This document shows positions 44,860-53,834 of a stretch of DNA of 64,000 nt, in pieces. The stretch covers positions 186,001-250,000 of the forward strand of contig WALW01000019.1 in assembly GCA_015522635.1 (NCBI GenBank). The letters are read 5' to 3'. The notes beneath the pieces were generated by a model. It searched no databases. It saw only the letters and a list, made by a program, of their open reading frames with translations, and had not been told where the DNA came from. This DNA comes from Candidatus Tiamatella incendiivivens. Lineage in GTDB: Archaea; Thermoproteota; Thermoprotei_A; Sulfolobales; Acidilobaceae. Position 1 is the stretch's first letter. Each line of letters starts with the position of its first letter. Position numbers and translations under genes: made by a program.

Positions 44860-45675
44860 ATGAGTAGGTTTTACTCGACGTTCAAAGAGACAGGCATTCC
44901 TAGAAGTATGCCTGGGATTGCGTTTCTCATAGATTCTAAGGAAGCTTTTGACCAGATTAATAGCTTAGAATCTAAAAATCTGTTGGATTCATTTAGTGGA
45001 GAGTATGGCATAACAGGTATTATAGTCAGAATGGGAGAAAATGTCGAGACAGCCATGATTTATTATCCTTCTATACCGAGTCTTTCATTAAGCTTGCTAA
45101 GTGATCTTACTACAGCAGGCGTTAGAGTGGCTTTCAAGCTAGGTACCGCTTATAGTATAACAAAAGAATTATCCCCGGGTGATATAGTTATAGCTAGAGC
45201 GGCTGTTCGAGAGGATTTCATTTCCGATAATATCATTGATTTGAAGCTACCGGCTATACCTGATTTTGACCTCTACTTTAAAGCAAAGAGAAGCTTAATG
45301 AGTAGAATACTACAGCCAAGTGAGGAGAAGAAAGGGAGCAAAGCTGTTGGATGTATAGTTCTTTCACTGGGTTACATAGGAAAGCACCTTAACATCAAGG
45401 AGGGACGAATATCCTCTCTAATTAAAGCCCCTAGGCTTTGCGCTATTGATAGAGATACCAGTATCCTATATTCATATGGGTACCTGAGAAGCTTGAGGAG
45501 CATATCTATTCTAGTTGTACGAGAAAGCTTTTCCTCTTATAGCACTTTCGACCTAGAAGACAAAGAGGAACAAGAGGGAATTAAGAAACGGGTCTCCGAG
45601 AGTATTGTAAACATCTACACTGCTTTAAAGGATTCAATGGACTATATTGTGGGGTCTGAGATCATTGAAAAATAA
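44860..45675 (+). CDS. Divergent nucleoside phosphorylase-superfamily protein
   Basis: The 271-residue protein keeps the order of the PNP/uridine phosphorylase fold: a FKLGTAYSI strand-turn where the RIGTCGG phosphate loop normally is, then SPGDIVIARAAVREDFISDN, a LPAIPDFDLY segment and a late CAIDRDTSILYSYGYLRS helix. The last replaces the usual Met-Glu nucleoside-binding pair, so the ribose site is altered. It may be a real but changed phosphorylase or a non-catalytic relative. Substrate unknown; nucleosides such as methylthioadenosine from polyamine synthesis would fit the neighbouring SpeD/ADC, but that is only inference. Confidence 0.7.
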   Translation: MSRFYSTFKETGIPRSMPGIAFLIDSKEAFDQINSLESKNLLDSFSGEYGITGIIVRMGENVETAMIYYPSIPSLSLSLLSDLTTAGVRVAFKLGTAYSITKELSPGDIVIARAAVREDFISDNIIDLKLPAIPDFDLYFKAKRSLMSRILQPSEEKKGSKAVGCIVLSLGYIGKHLNIKEGRISSLIKAPRLCAIDRDTSILYSYGYLRSLRSISILVVRESFSSYSTFDLEDKEEQEGIKKRVSESIVNIYTALKDSMDYIVGSEIIEK

Positions 45676-45874
45676 GGTAAACGAAGAGCCTCTTCTCATT
45701 GTTGATAAAATATTCTCTGAAATAGAGTCTTTAGAATCAGATTTATACACTATATTCAAGTCAAGTGAATGTGGAAAACACAAAGGTATACATTTAAAGA
45801 TACAAGAAGCGATTGACGATTTATACGATGAATTAAGAGAGTTGAGGAGAACTTTATTTGAAAAAGAGTGTTAG
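45665..45874 (+). CDS. Small acidic/helical protein of unknown function
   Basis: About 69 residues, predicted all-helical with heptad-like spacing (KIFSEIESLESDLYTIF and EAIDDLYDELRELRRTLFEKE) and two cysteines. I do not recognise it. It overlaps the phosphorylase-like gene by 11 nt at the TTG 45665 (TTG 45647 is an alternative) and is likely co-translated with it, so it may be a partner subunit. It ends 6 nt before the convergent NfeD gene. Confidence 0.6.
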   Translation: MKNKVNEEPLLIVDKIFSEIESLESDLYTIFKSSECGKHKGIHLKIQEAIDDLYDELRELRRTLFEKEC

Positions 45875-45880
45875 TAGAAC

Positions 45881-47230
45881 CTACTCTGTACTTTCTTTTC
45901 TACGAACTATAAGCACCAAGCCTTTACGTCCGATAACAACAACTTCCTCTCCCTTCCGTATCGATTCAGAACTGGTAGCTTTCCAATACTCGCCCTCGAT
46001 AAGAACGAACCCCTCTTTCCCAGGCTCCAAATCTGTAACAGCTTTTCCTATTCCTCCCTCTAGCTTCCATTCAAACGAAGGTTTACGCCTTATCCTTACT
46101 ATTTTATATATTATGAAGGCAAAGAATGCTCCGATGCCTATTCCAAGTGCATATATACCATATAAAAGCTGGTTAGCATACGATTTTGATATGCTTATAT
46201 TCCCTGAGGTCGGAACCAGTATTAACCCTAGTGTCAACATCACTATTCCAGTACCTCCTATTAGTCCAAATCCCGGCGTGTATAATTCTATGACTAGTAA
46301 TACAGCTCCTATAACCATTAGTAGCAACACAGTAGTGTTTACACTATAGCCCGACCCTACAAGTCCTAGAAGAACAAGTAATGCCCCCAGACCTAGGAAG
46401 GCTGCATGTCCTGATAGCACAGAGAAAACTACAATCATGACTCCGAGAGAAAGTAGTAAACCTGAGATTATAGGATCAGATAAAGCGTGAACAACAGCCT
46501 GCCTAGGCGACGGCTCATATCTTTCTACGTTTAAACTGTGTAAATCTATCCGTACAACATAGCCTGAAGTCAAGTTTACATTAGTACCGTTTATCTTTTC
46601 TAGTAAATCTGTTAAATCACTGGCTATGAGATTAATTACACCATATTTTAACGCTTCTTCCGCTCCTAAATTCAAATTTTCCGTTACAAACCTATGTAGA
46701 ATTGTTGTATTTCTTCCTTTGGTACCTGCATGATCATCAAGGAACTTCAAGATAGGATTAATTATCTTTGACTCATTAACAGGTTTATAGCTACCTGTTG
46801 TCGGGTCATACTCTATCGGTTGCATAGAGCCTATCTGGGTATAAGGCTGCATCGCTGCTATATGGCAAGATACAAGTATGAGAGTACCAGCACTTTCAGC
46901 CCACTTATCCACGACATACCCAACAACCGGTACAGATGCTTTGTCTATATCTATAACTATATTCATCGCGGGATCTAGGAATCCTCCAGGGGTATTCAAC
47001 TCTATTATTAGAATAGAGTTAGTTTCCTCTGCATATTTAATAGCGTTTTCAACATACTCTTGTGTTGAAGAGTCTATCATACCGTCAATAGATATGACAA
47101 CAGCTCCACTAACTACTTTGTAAGTAGGAGTATTCTCTGCTTGAACCTGTATAATTGAAGCAGTAACTGGAATTGTTGATAAAAACAAAGCTAAAAGTAA
47201 AAAGAGGAAAATAAAGCCGGAGGGTTTCAT
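45881..47230 (-). CDS. NfeD-family membrane serine protease (ClpP-class)
   Basis: The 449-residue protein has a signal/TM segment (about 5-25), a ClpP-like protease domain with ELNTPGG and the nucleophile Ser113 in ESAGTL, a probable Lys149 or Lys155 general base, several TM helices (about 250-370) and a C-terminal NfeD OB fold. In Pyrococcus the homolog (1510-N) cleaves the stomatin C-terminus with a Ser-Lys dyad. It follows the stomatin gene after 10 nt, the same pairing. Confidence 0.9.
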   Translation of the reverse strand: MKPSGFIFLFLLLALFLSTIPVTASIIQVQAENTPTYKVVSGAVVISIDGMIDSSTQEYVENAIKYAEETNSILIIELNTPGGFLDPAMNIVIDIDKASVPVVGYVVDKWAESAGTLILVSCHIAAMQPYTQIGSMQPIEYDPTTGSYKPVNESKIINPILKFLDDHAGTKGRNTTILHRFVTENLNLGAEEALKYGVINLIASDLTDLLEKINGTNVNLTSGYVVRIDLHSLNVERYEPSPRQAVVHALSDPIISGLLLSLGVMIVVFSVLSGHAAFLGLGALLVLLGLVGSGYSVNTTVLLLMVIGAVLLVIELYTPGFGLIGGTGIVMLTLGLILVPTSGNISISKSYANQLLYGIYALGIGIGAFFAFIIYKIVRIRRKPSFEWKLEGGIGKAVTDLEPGKEGFVLIEGEYWKATSSESIRKGEEVVVIGRKGLVLIVRRKESTE

Positions 47231-47240
47231 TTAAAGAAAG

Positions 47241-48038
47241 TCACCCCTCAGTTTTATAGGATGACATGGCTTTGTTAGCCGAAGATATAGCCGCGGCTAG
47301 TTCAACGGCACCTGAATGCTGGGGTGATATAATTATCATATTCTTTTCCTTAGCTATCTCTATTAATGTTTGCAACTCTCTTAGTCTAAGCGCTACAGGG
47401 TGCTCCTCATAGAAATGAGCTGCTTCAGCCATTATACTTGCTGCCTGCTTCTCACCTTCCGCTTCAATTATCTTCGCACGCCTCCATCTCTCAGCTTCAG
47501 CCTGCTTAGCCATAGCTCTAAGCATGGATTCTGGCAACTTTACTTGCTTTATTGTTACCTGAGTCACCTTTATTCCCCAGGGATCCGTAAGCTCATCGAG
47601 AATTTTCTGTAGCTCTATATTTAGCTTCTCCCTATTGGTAAGTAAATCATCGAGATCAACCTGCCCTATGATATCTCTGAGAGTAGTTTGTGCAAGCATC
47701 ATAACCGCGTAAGGATAATTCTCGATCTTCATCACTGCAAGAACAGGATCTATGACTTTATAATATACCACCGCATCTACACCTACAGTCACGTTATCCC
47801 TTGTAATTATCTCTTGTTGAGGAACATCAACTACAGTAATTCTAAGGTCTACTCTGATCATCTTGTCAATACCTGGTATAATGAAGAATAAACCCGGTCC
47901 TTTTGCACTTATTATTCTACCCAAACGGAAAATTACTGCTCTCTCATATTCTTTAACTATCTTTATAGCACTAGCCAATACTATTAAGAGTATAATTATC
48001 AGTAGACTACCTGTTTCTAATAAAACACTAGAAGCCAT
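47241..48038 (-). CDS. Stomatin/prohibitin-type SPFH membrane protein
   Basis: The 265-residue protein has one N-terminal membrane helix (about 10-28), the SPFH domain (EYERAVIFRLGRI, GPGLFFIIPGID, DNVTVGVDAVVYYKV) and a coiled C-terminal half (ERWRRAKIIEAEGEKQAA). The hydrophobic NMIIISPQ near the C-terminus matches the place where the Pyrococcus stomatin is cut by its partner protease. It forms membrane scaffolds that recruit NfeD. Confidence 0.92.
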   Translation of the reverse strand: MASSVLLETGSLLIIILLIVLASAIKIVKEYERAVIFRLGRIISAKGPGLFFIIPGIDKMIRVDLRITVVDVPQQEIITRDNVTVGVDAVVYYKVIDPVLAVMKIENYPYAVMMLAQTTLRDIIGQVDLDDLLTNREKLNIELQKILDELTDPWGIKVTQVTIKQVKLPESMLRAMAKQAEAERWRRAKIIEAEGEKQAASIMAEAAHFYEEHPVALRLRELQTLIEIAKEKNMIIISPQHSGAVELAAAISSANKAMSSYKTEG

Positions 48039-48085
48039 AGTGGAACCACCTATTAATACCTAGTTTTATTCTAGAGCGTCCTAGG

Positions 48086-48096
48086 CTTTATATATT
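48086..48096 (+). promoter_or_regulatory. TATA box of hjc
   Basis: CTTTATATATT is a strong archaeal TATA match, about 30 nt upstream of the ATG at 48123. The transcript would be nearly leaderless for that ATG, or have a leader of about 20 nt for the ATG at 48138. Confidence 0.5.
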
Positions 48097-48122
48097 CATT
48101 AATACTCACCTTCCCAATACAA

Positions 48123-48590
48123 ATGTGGTTGAAGGGTATGAGTAGACGAACGAGTAGACAAAAAGGTTTTTACTATGAAAGATCGCTTGCCAGGAAGCTC
48201 TGGTCAAAAGGTTTTGCTGTAATTAGAGGGCCTGGCAGTGGAGGAGGCTCAAGGGACATTATCCAACCGGATCTAGTTGCTATAAAAAATGGTAAAATCC
48301 TAGTATTTGAGATAAAGGTAAGGTGGAAAAGAACAACAATATACCTAGACCGGGAGAAGGTAGAGAGGTTAAAAGAGTTTGCTAGAAGATCAGGGGGAGA
48401 AGCGTTTATAGCTATTAAGATAATCGATAACATTGACTGGAAATTCATACCCATAGAATGCCTCGAGAAAACGGGTAAGGGTAACTATAAGGTAAGCATA
48501 GGCTCCTTGGGGGAAGCACTGACCTTCAATAATCTGTTAGGATTGATTGATAAATCAAGAAAAATAACTGAGTACGTTAAAGAAGACTAG
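48123..48590 (+). CDS. hjc: Holliday junction resolvase Hjc
   Basis: The 155-residue nuclease has the Hjc motifs: RQKGFYYERSLARKL near the start, GPGSGGGSRD, PDLVAIKNGKILVFEIKVRW with the catalytic Asp-Glu-x-Lys set, and a C-terminal DNA-binding part. It cuts four-way junctions in recombination and fork repair. Starts at 48123 and 48138 are both possible. It is convergent with, and shares a CTAG stop tetranucleotide with, the PINA gene. Confidence 0.93.
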   Translation: MWLKGMSRRTSRQKGFYYERSLARKLWSKGFAVIRGPGSGGGSRDIIQPDLVAIKNGKILVFEIKVRWKRTTIYLDREKVERLKEFARRSGGEAFIAIKIIDNIDWKFIPIECLEKTGKGNYKVSIGSLGEALTFNNLLGLIDKSRKITEYVKED

Positions 48591-50143
48591 AATATAGCAA
48601 CATTAACATCATAACCGTATTTCTCAGCCATACGCTTTATCCTTTTTATCCTCTTAGCTAATGCCTTAGTGCTTGTTCTAGGTATTTTTAGCAAGATTCT
48701 ACTACCTCTAAATTCAACTTCAGCATCTGGAAGAATAGTTGAAATTCTATGTAGCATCTTCTTTTCTGTTCCATCAGTTCTCACCTGCTTTCTAACAGGA
48801 ACCACCATCGTCTGTTCTCCAAAGGTGTAGATTTCATATTCCAAGTCTCCCGTTAGAAAATCTCTAACTTCAACTACAGGCCTTGACAGCTCAGCTTCCC
48901 TTAAACCTGTTGGCAGTTTAACAGTCATCTTTAGCTCATAGGCTTTATCGACTTCCCCATTGTTCAAATAGACTACTGTGTCAATGATGCTCGGTATCAT
49001 ACCTAGTTCGATTCTTTTCATAAATCTCTGAATCGCATCTATGGGTGATGTAGCATGTATGACCCCTATCATACCAATACCTGCCAATCTCAAATCAATA
49101 TATAGCTTGAAGTCCTCGTCATTCCTAAGCTCATCGAAAACCGTGTAGTCTGGTCTAGACAGCAATAAAATGTCATGAAGCTCTCCTAGACTTGCATAGT
49201 TTTTGGAGTATTGAGTTATTTCTGGAGGTAATCTCATGTCTCTGGGCGATTCGATTGTTTTCACTATTCTACCCATTCTCATATAGAACTCTGCCAGTGC
49301 CTGTGCAAAAGTTGTCTTACCCATACCAGGCGCTCCAGCAATGAGAATTCCTTCTGCACGTTCTGTAAGCCTAGACATTAGCTTCTCAGGGAGATTATAA
49401 TCCTCTAATCTTAGCTTGACCAAAGGTCTAACAGCAGTTATCTCCCAGCCCTCACTTAGAGGAGGCCGGGTTATTACGATTCTATAATCTCTCAGCTGTA
49501 TAATAGAGGATCCTTCTCTATCAATCTCTATGAACCCTTTGGGAGAAGCAACTGCAGCCTCAATAAGTTCTCTGGAAACATCTTCAAGCTCCTCTCTTTT
49601 CAGCTTCCTCCTTTCTAGGACAACGAAAATCCATTTCCCGGGTCTACCCTTTTTTGCTATAGGGTAAGCGTCTTCTTTTAAGTGAACACTCATTGTTTTA
49701 TCATCAAAGTACTTGGATATACGTAACTCGACTCTTTCAGTCGCCCCTAAATATAGGACTTTTACACCCATAGCCCTCGAAGCAGATGCCTCCATCATAT
49801 CAGACGTTACTAGGATGGAGTCCATTTCCTTAGCTAAATTTCTCGTAAGGCTTCTAGTCACTTCTTCGGATATCATAGATCCTGGCCTGTAACCTTCAGT
49901 ATAATAGATTATTCCCCCATTATTATTCCTGACAACAATGTCATATACTTTTTCAAGCTCGCCTATACCAGTTATAGCTCTTGTTATACCTTTCTTAGCT
50001 TCGTGGAACAGGTAATCTAGAATGGAACGATGTATGTATACTGTAGGTTCTTTTATCCTTTCAAGGAGCCTCCTAGCCGAACCGTCCATTATACTGTCTA
50101 TGCTAAGTACATAAGTGTCTCCTTGATCAGCAAACTCTTTCAC
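48587..50143 (-). CDS. pina: PINA-type PIN/ATPase/KH hexameric translocase
   Basis: The 518-residue protein has an N-terminal PIN domain (about 10-135, with Asp-rich VLSIDS and ILVTSD), a PilT/VirB11-like ATPase with Walker A GAPGMGKT (270-277) and a C-terminal KH-like domain (about 450-515, RISTILPDAEVEF). In Sulfolobus islandicus PINA is a hexameric ATPase that binds Hjc and promotes Holliday junction branch migration. Here its gene lies tail to tail with hjc. Confidence 0.9.
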   Translation of the reverse strand: MKEFADQGDTYVLSIDSIMDGSARRLLERIKEPTVYIHRSILDYLFHEAKKGITRAITGIGELEKVYDIVVRNNNGGIIYYTEGYRPGSMISEEVTRSLTRNLAKEMDSILVTSDMMEASASRAMGVKVLYLGATERVELRISKYFDDKTMSVHLKEDAYPIAKKGRPGKWIFVVLERRKLKREELEDVSRELIEAAVASPKGFIEIDREGSSIIQLRDYRIVITRPPLSEGWEITAVRPLVKLRLEDYNLPEKLMSRLTERAEGILIAGAPGMGKTTFAQALAEFYMRMGRIVKTIESPRDMRLPPEITQYSKNYASLGELHDILLLSRPDYTVFDELRNDEDFKLYIDLRLAGIGMIGVIHATSPIDAIQRFMKRIELGMIPSIIDTVVYLNNGEVDKAYELKMTVKLPTGLREAELSRPVVEVRDFLTGDLEYEIYTFGEQTMVVPVRKQVRTDGTEKKMLHRISTILPDAEVEFRGSRILLKIPRTSTKALAKRIKRIKRMAEKYGYDVNVAIF

Positions 50144-50241
50144 ATTCCTATCCCTCTCAACTGCTCTAGAAACAGGGTTCTATATGAGAGGGTTTAAAGT
50201 TTCATTAAAGAAATGAAGGAAGATGAAGATGGTGAAGAGGT

Positions 50242-51090
50242 TTGCTAGACATACTAGTAAGAGGAGATAGTATATTCCTAGATGAATATAACTTGATAAG
50301 CAACGGCTATGTTTATATTAAAGACGGTATTATTGAGAAAGTGGGTTCCCAGCCTGTTCCAGAGGAATTCGAGTACGCTACCTTGGTAATAGGAGGCTCT
50401 AATAGAGTTATAATCCCAGCATTGGGTATTGCATATAGTGATATCGGATTATACGATATGCACCCTTACAATAGAGGTTCCCTAGAGAATCGGCTCCATT
50501 CGTTACGCAGGAGAGATGATGCAGCTATTATATCTTCTATAAACAGGGGGTTATTTGATTTAAACATACATGGAGTCGCGATTATCGGAATAGAAATGCC
50601 CTCTTACTGGATAGCTGTAGATTTAGAGGAGAAAACGGGTGTAAAGGTGAATGCTATAATGGAGAAATGCCCTGAAGATAGCAATCACTGCTTAGTGCCC
50701 AAACACTTACGGGAAGGAGGTAATGAGTCTAATATTATTTATCTAAATTCAAGTGAGCAAACAGTATTTTATAGGGGGAGAACGGCTCCAGCTTTAGTGA
50801 ATAGGTTCTCTTATAATCCCTGCTACATGGGAGCTGATAACTTACTTTCAAACACGAAAATAGCGTTTGAATCGAGAGGATTGAACTGGGGCATATATGA
50901 AAGGAACCCGGCCTATATAGCTGTCTTTAATTTCAATGAGCCACCTCATTACTTAGCCAATTTAACGGCGGCTGATATAATGGATGTTCTATCAACTTGC
51001 AAAAGAATCGAATCTCTTATCATAGAAAATGATCTAGTCATAGATGCTGGAGAGCATCTAACTATAGGAAGGAAGAATATGGGTCAGTGA
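50242..51090 (+). CDS. Degenerate amidohydrolase-like protein
   Basis: The 282-residue protein begins like an amidohydrolase (LVRGDSIFLDE, GYVYIKDGIIEKVG), but where the metal site HxH should be it reads VIIPALGIAYSDIGLY, with no histidines. Later metal ligands are also missing, while an ending like YLANLTAADIMDVL recalls the family. It is probably non-catalytic or has gained another role. An intact amidohydrolase lies at 62.6 kb. The TTG start has GGTGAAGAGG just before it. Confidence 0.55.
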   Translation: MLDILVRGDSIFLDEYNLISNGYVYIKDGIIEKVGSQPVPEEFEYATLVIGGSNRVIIPALGIAYSDIGLYDMHPYNRGSLENRLHSLRRRDDAAIISSINRGLFDLNIHGVAIIGIEMPSYWIAVDLEEKTGVKVNAIMEKCPEDSNHCLVPKHLREGGNESNIIYLNSSEQTVFYRGRTAPALVNRFSYNPCYMGADNLLSNTKIAFESRGLNWGIYERNPAYIAVFNFNEPPHYLANLTAADIMDVLSTCKRIESLIIENDLVIDAGEHLTIGRKNMGQ

Positions 51091-51150
51091 TCGAGGGCTT
51101 CTACATTACTAAAAGTTCAGGCCCTCCAAACTCTTCATCCCCCATAAAAA

Positions 51151-52311
51151 TCAAGGAATCCTGTAAACATCTATTTTGGGGGGCCATATACTCTCTAGTA
51201 TCATTGTGATCTTCAAAAATTCCTCGTTAAAAATAGGTGGCTCGGGGCGAGGTGAAGCACGTGCACCTTTATAGGAACAGAACTCTGTTTGTCTAGATGC
51301 TATGTCATAAAAACCTAGTTTCATCGTTTCCTTTACAATATCGTCTTTATCGAATCCCACAACCGGTCTCAGAATAGGAACCTGTAGGTGTGAAGATGTA
51401 ACATACATACTTTCCACGGTTTGGCTTGAGACCTGCCCTAATGACTCTCCTGTTACTAATGCTAAGTAATGCTTAGATAGTGCCAGCTTAGCTGCGTGCT
51501 GGAACATTAAACGACGTAATACAAGGATTCTATAGTTCTTTCTAATCATTCGGGATATGACTTCTGCAGTCTCATGAAAATGAACTCTGTATATTTTCAT
51601 AGGGTGCTGATCCATAATATGATCCGAATATAGTGCTGTAGCTAATTCAAGGGCAACCTTCCAATTATCTTCTGTAGCAAAGTCATAATATATTAGATCC
51701 GTGGGTGAACCCCTCTTCATCACCATCCAAGCCGATAAAGCAGAGTCAAAACCGCCACTGAATAATGTGAGAACCTTAGACTCGCTTCCTAAGGGCAAAC
51801 CACCCGGGCCATCTACAATCTTATCATATAGATAAGAAGTATTATCCCTAATTTCTATGTGAATAGCGTATTCAGGGTTCGTAAGATTCACCTTTCTGGG
51901 ATTACAGTTATCATACAAAAAACCGCCTATTTCTCTTTCCGCATCCTTACTCGTAAACGGATGCTTTCCCGTTCTCCTAACCCTAACCATAAACTCTTTC
52001 CCTCTGATTTTATTGCAAAATAATTCAAGGGCTACTTCACTTATTCTACGTAGATCAGCTGTATCCGTAAAACACGCTGGAGAAAAGCTCTTGACACCGA
52101 AAACATTGGAAAGGATTTTATCTATTAAGAGATCATACTGGTCGACTTCCACTATTATTCTTGCATGTTCATGGTAAACCCTATTAACATTGACTCTATT
52201 GAAGCCTAAGGCTTTACGTATGTTTAAGATCATCCTTGAAATCATTTTCGACCTAGTATAACTACCCTTGACAGCTGGTTCCGAATACCTAATTAAGTAA
52301 ACTTTTTTCAA
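51151..52311 (-). CDS. thiI: ThiI-type tRNA 4-thiouridine synthase
   Basis: The 386-residue protein has an N-terminal ferredoxin-like/THUMP region (about 1-165) and a PP-loop domain with SGGFDS (about 185-190) and the TGESLGQVSSQT helix. It adenylates U8 of tRNA before sulfur insertion. No rhodanese domain is present, so sulfur must come from another carrier, as in many archaea. Cysteines near the C-terminus (EFCSYKG) may take part. The TTG start is at 52311. Confidence 0.9.
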   Translation of the reverse strand: MKKVYLIRYSEPAVKGSYTRSKMISRMILNIRKALGFNRVNVNRVYHEHARIIVEVDQYDLLIDKILSNVFGVKSFSPACFTDTADLRRISEVALELFCNKIRGKEFMVRVRRTGKHPFTSKDAEREIGGFLYDNCNPRKVNLTNPEYAIHIEIRDNTSYLYDKIVDGPGGLPLGSESKVLTLFSGGFDSALSAWMVMKRGSPTDLIYYDFATEDNWKVALELATALYSDHIMDQHPMKIYRVHFHETAEVISRMIRKNYRILVLRRLMFQHAAKLALSKHYLALVTGESLGQVSSQTVESMYVTSSHLQVPILRPVVGFDKDDIVKETMKLGFYDIASRQTEFCSYKGARASPRPEPPIFNEEFLKITMILESIWPPKIDVYRIP

Positions 52312-52377
52312 CCCACAAGAACACCCTACTTAACTATTTATGGGTTAAACCTTGAGCCTAAAATAATCTGGTGAAAG

Positions 52378-52827
52378 ATGAAGGAGAAAATCGAGGTAAA
52401 ATGGATCTCTGGGGTTATTAGTATTTGGGGTGTAAGCGAGCTAACCATCAGAGGAGATGAATGGCATATAACTCTCTCGCAGAGAGATATTAAATTAGAG
52501 GGAATAATTGGAACAGAAGAACAGTTCCTTGCTCAAGGCTCAAACTTAAAGCACCTTTATATCCGATTTAATGAACAACTTAGAGGATCCAACAGGAAGT
52601 CCTCAAAACAAGTTATCTCAAGCAACTCTAGACTTGAAATAGGGTTCTTTGAAGTCAGATACACGGTATTGAGAGGAAAACTGTTCTATATAACTACAGT
52701 TCCTATATATGGTGCATTGTATGATTACGCTATTCTAACACCAAGCGAACTTTACGTTAGAACACTTGGTCGAAGGAAGGTTTTCATACAAGGCGGGCAA
52801 AACAATATGAATGTATACCTGCTCTAG
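52378..52827 (+). CDS. Beta-rich protein of unknown function, first gene of a three-gene set
   Basis: I do not recognise this 149-residue protein. It alternates short strands and polar turns (WISGVISIWGVSELTI, KHLYIRFNEQL, KLFYITTVPIYGAL) and ends in NMNVYLL, consistent with a beta sandwich or barrel. No signal peptide, membrane segment or metal motif is seen. Two further genes follow at 26 and 18 nt, so it likely acts with them. Confidence 0.65.
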   Translation: MKEKIEVKWISGVISIWGVSELTIRGDEWHITLSQRDIKLEGIIGTEEQFLAQGSNLKHLYIRFNEQLRGSNRKSSKQVISSNSRLEIGFFEVRYTVLRGKLFYITTVPIYGALYDYAILTPSELYVRTLGRRKVFIQGGQNNMNVYLL

Positions 52828-52853
52828 TGAGATAAAAAAGAGGGTGTTATGCT

Positions 52854-53816
52854 TTGTATATGCTTTCCATTAATTATGAGCAGATTGATAAAATAGCCGA
52901 GGTTTTAGGTAAAATTCTAAAAGACCATCCGGTAGATCCATTCGTGAATCCAAACTATTATCCCCCAGAAGGAACAGATTTTGAAGCCCTCACGATGTAC
53001 TTCCTAGTTATGGTATCTATGGATCATCGGTTAAGTAGGCCAAATAGACCATATGAACTGGTAATGCGTGGAGAGAAGTATCATGGAGCCGATTTACTAT
53101 ATAAATTAGGTATGGAAATGTTCAGGACGAAACCCCAGTTTTTTACAGCAGAATATCTCTCTCACATAACAGAGGACGATGTTAAAGAATGGCTTGCCCC
53201 CAGGGGAGTTGTAAGACCAGTTGATATCAACTTGAGAACACTGCTCCTAAGAGATATTGGGAGAAAATTAACTGCCTTGTTCGATGAGAAGGCCTACAAC
53301 ATAATTGAATACAGCAAAGGATACCTCAAGAATAAAGGAAAGGGTTTCATTGAATTACTGAAAGCATTTACCGCGTACCAAGACCCTGTAGAGAAGAAAG
53401 CTTTTCTCCTAGCCAAATTCCTAGAGAGGCGGAGAGTATTGCAGATAGTTGACAGCTGGAACAAAGAGGTTCCTGTTGACAATCATTTAACGAGAATAGC
53501 GATTAGGTGGGGATTAATACACCTAGAGCGGGAGTTACTTGAGAAAATAGCATATGGAACGCCTTTTACCGGCAAGGAAGATACTCTCATCCGTTATTAC
53601 GTGCAAATAGCATTTAAACTGGTTTCTCAGAAAGCCGGTGTTGATCCCTTTATACTAGACGATTTCCTCTGGAGTTTCGGGAGAACAGTATGTAAGAGAG
53701 AAAATCCTAAATGTATACAGAACGGAGATTGCCCCATTATGGAGTTCTGTAGAGCTCAATCAAACAGGCTCTATATGGTTGGGGAGCATAACTATTATGA
53801 AACATGGTATTACTAG
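52854..53816 (+). CDS. HhH-GPD/Qng1-like protein with C-terminal Fe-S-type cysteines
   Basis: The 320-residue protein resembles queuosine-phosphate glycosylase (Qng1/DUF2419) in order and motif: NPNYYPPEG, YHGADLLYKLG, RTLLLRDIGRKL, then VPVDNHLTRIAIRWGLI and DDFLWSFGRTVC. That family is related to HhH-GPD DNA glycosylases. It also ends in a Cys-x6-Cys-x5-Cys-x5-Cys group (CKRENPKC, NGDC, MEFC) like the 4Fe-4S loop of Nth/MutY. Archaea make archaeosine rather than queuosine, so a DNA or RNA glycosidase role is as likely. The TTG at 52854 or ATG at 52860 starts it. Confidence 0.58.
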   Translation: MYMLSINYEQIDKIAEVLGKILKDHPVDPFVNPNYYPPEGTDFEALTMYFLVMVSMDHRLSRPNRPYELVMRGEKYHGADLLYKLGMEMFRTKPQFFTAEYLSHITEDDVKEWLAPRGVVRPVDINLRTLLLRDIGRKLTALFDEKAYNIIEYSKGYLKNKGKGFIELLKAFTAYQDPVEKKAFLLAKFLERRRVLQIVDSWNKEVPVDNHLTRIAIRWGLIHLERELLEKIAYGTPFTGKEDTLIRYYVQIAFKLVSQKAGVDPFILDDFLWSFGRTVCKRENPKCIQNGDCPIMEFCRAQSNRLYMVGEHNYYETWYY

Positions 53817-53834
53817 TTTATTCAGGGATGAATT

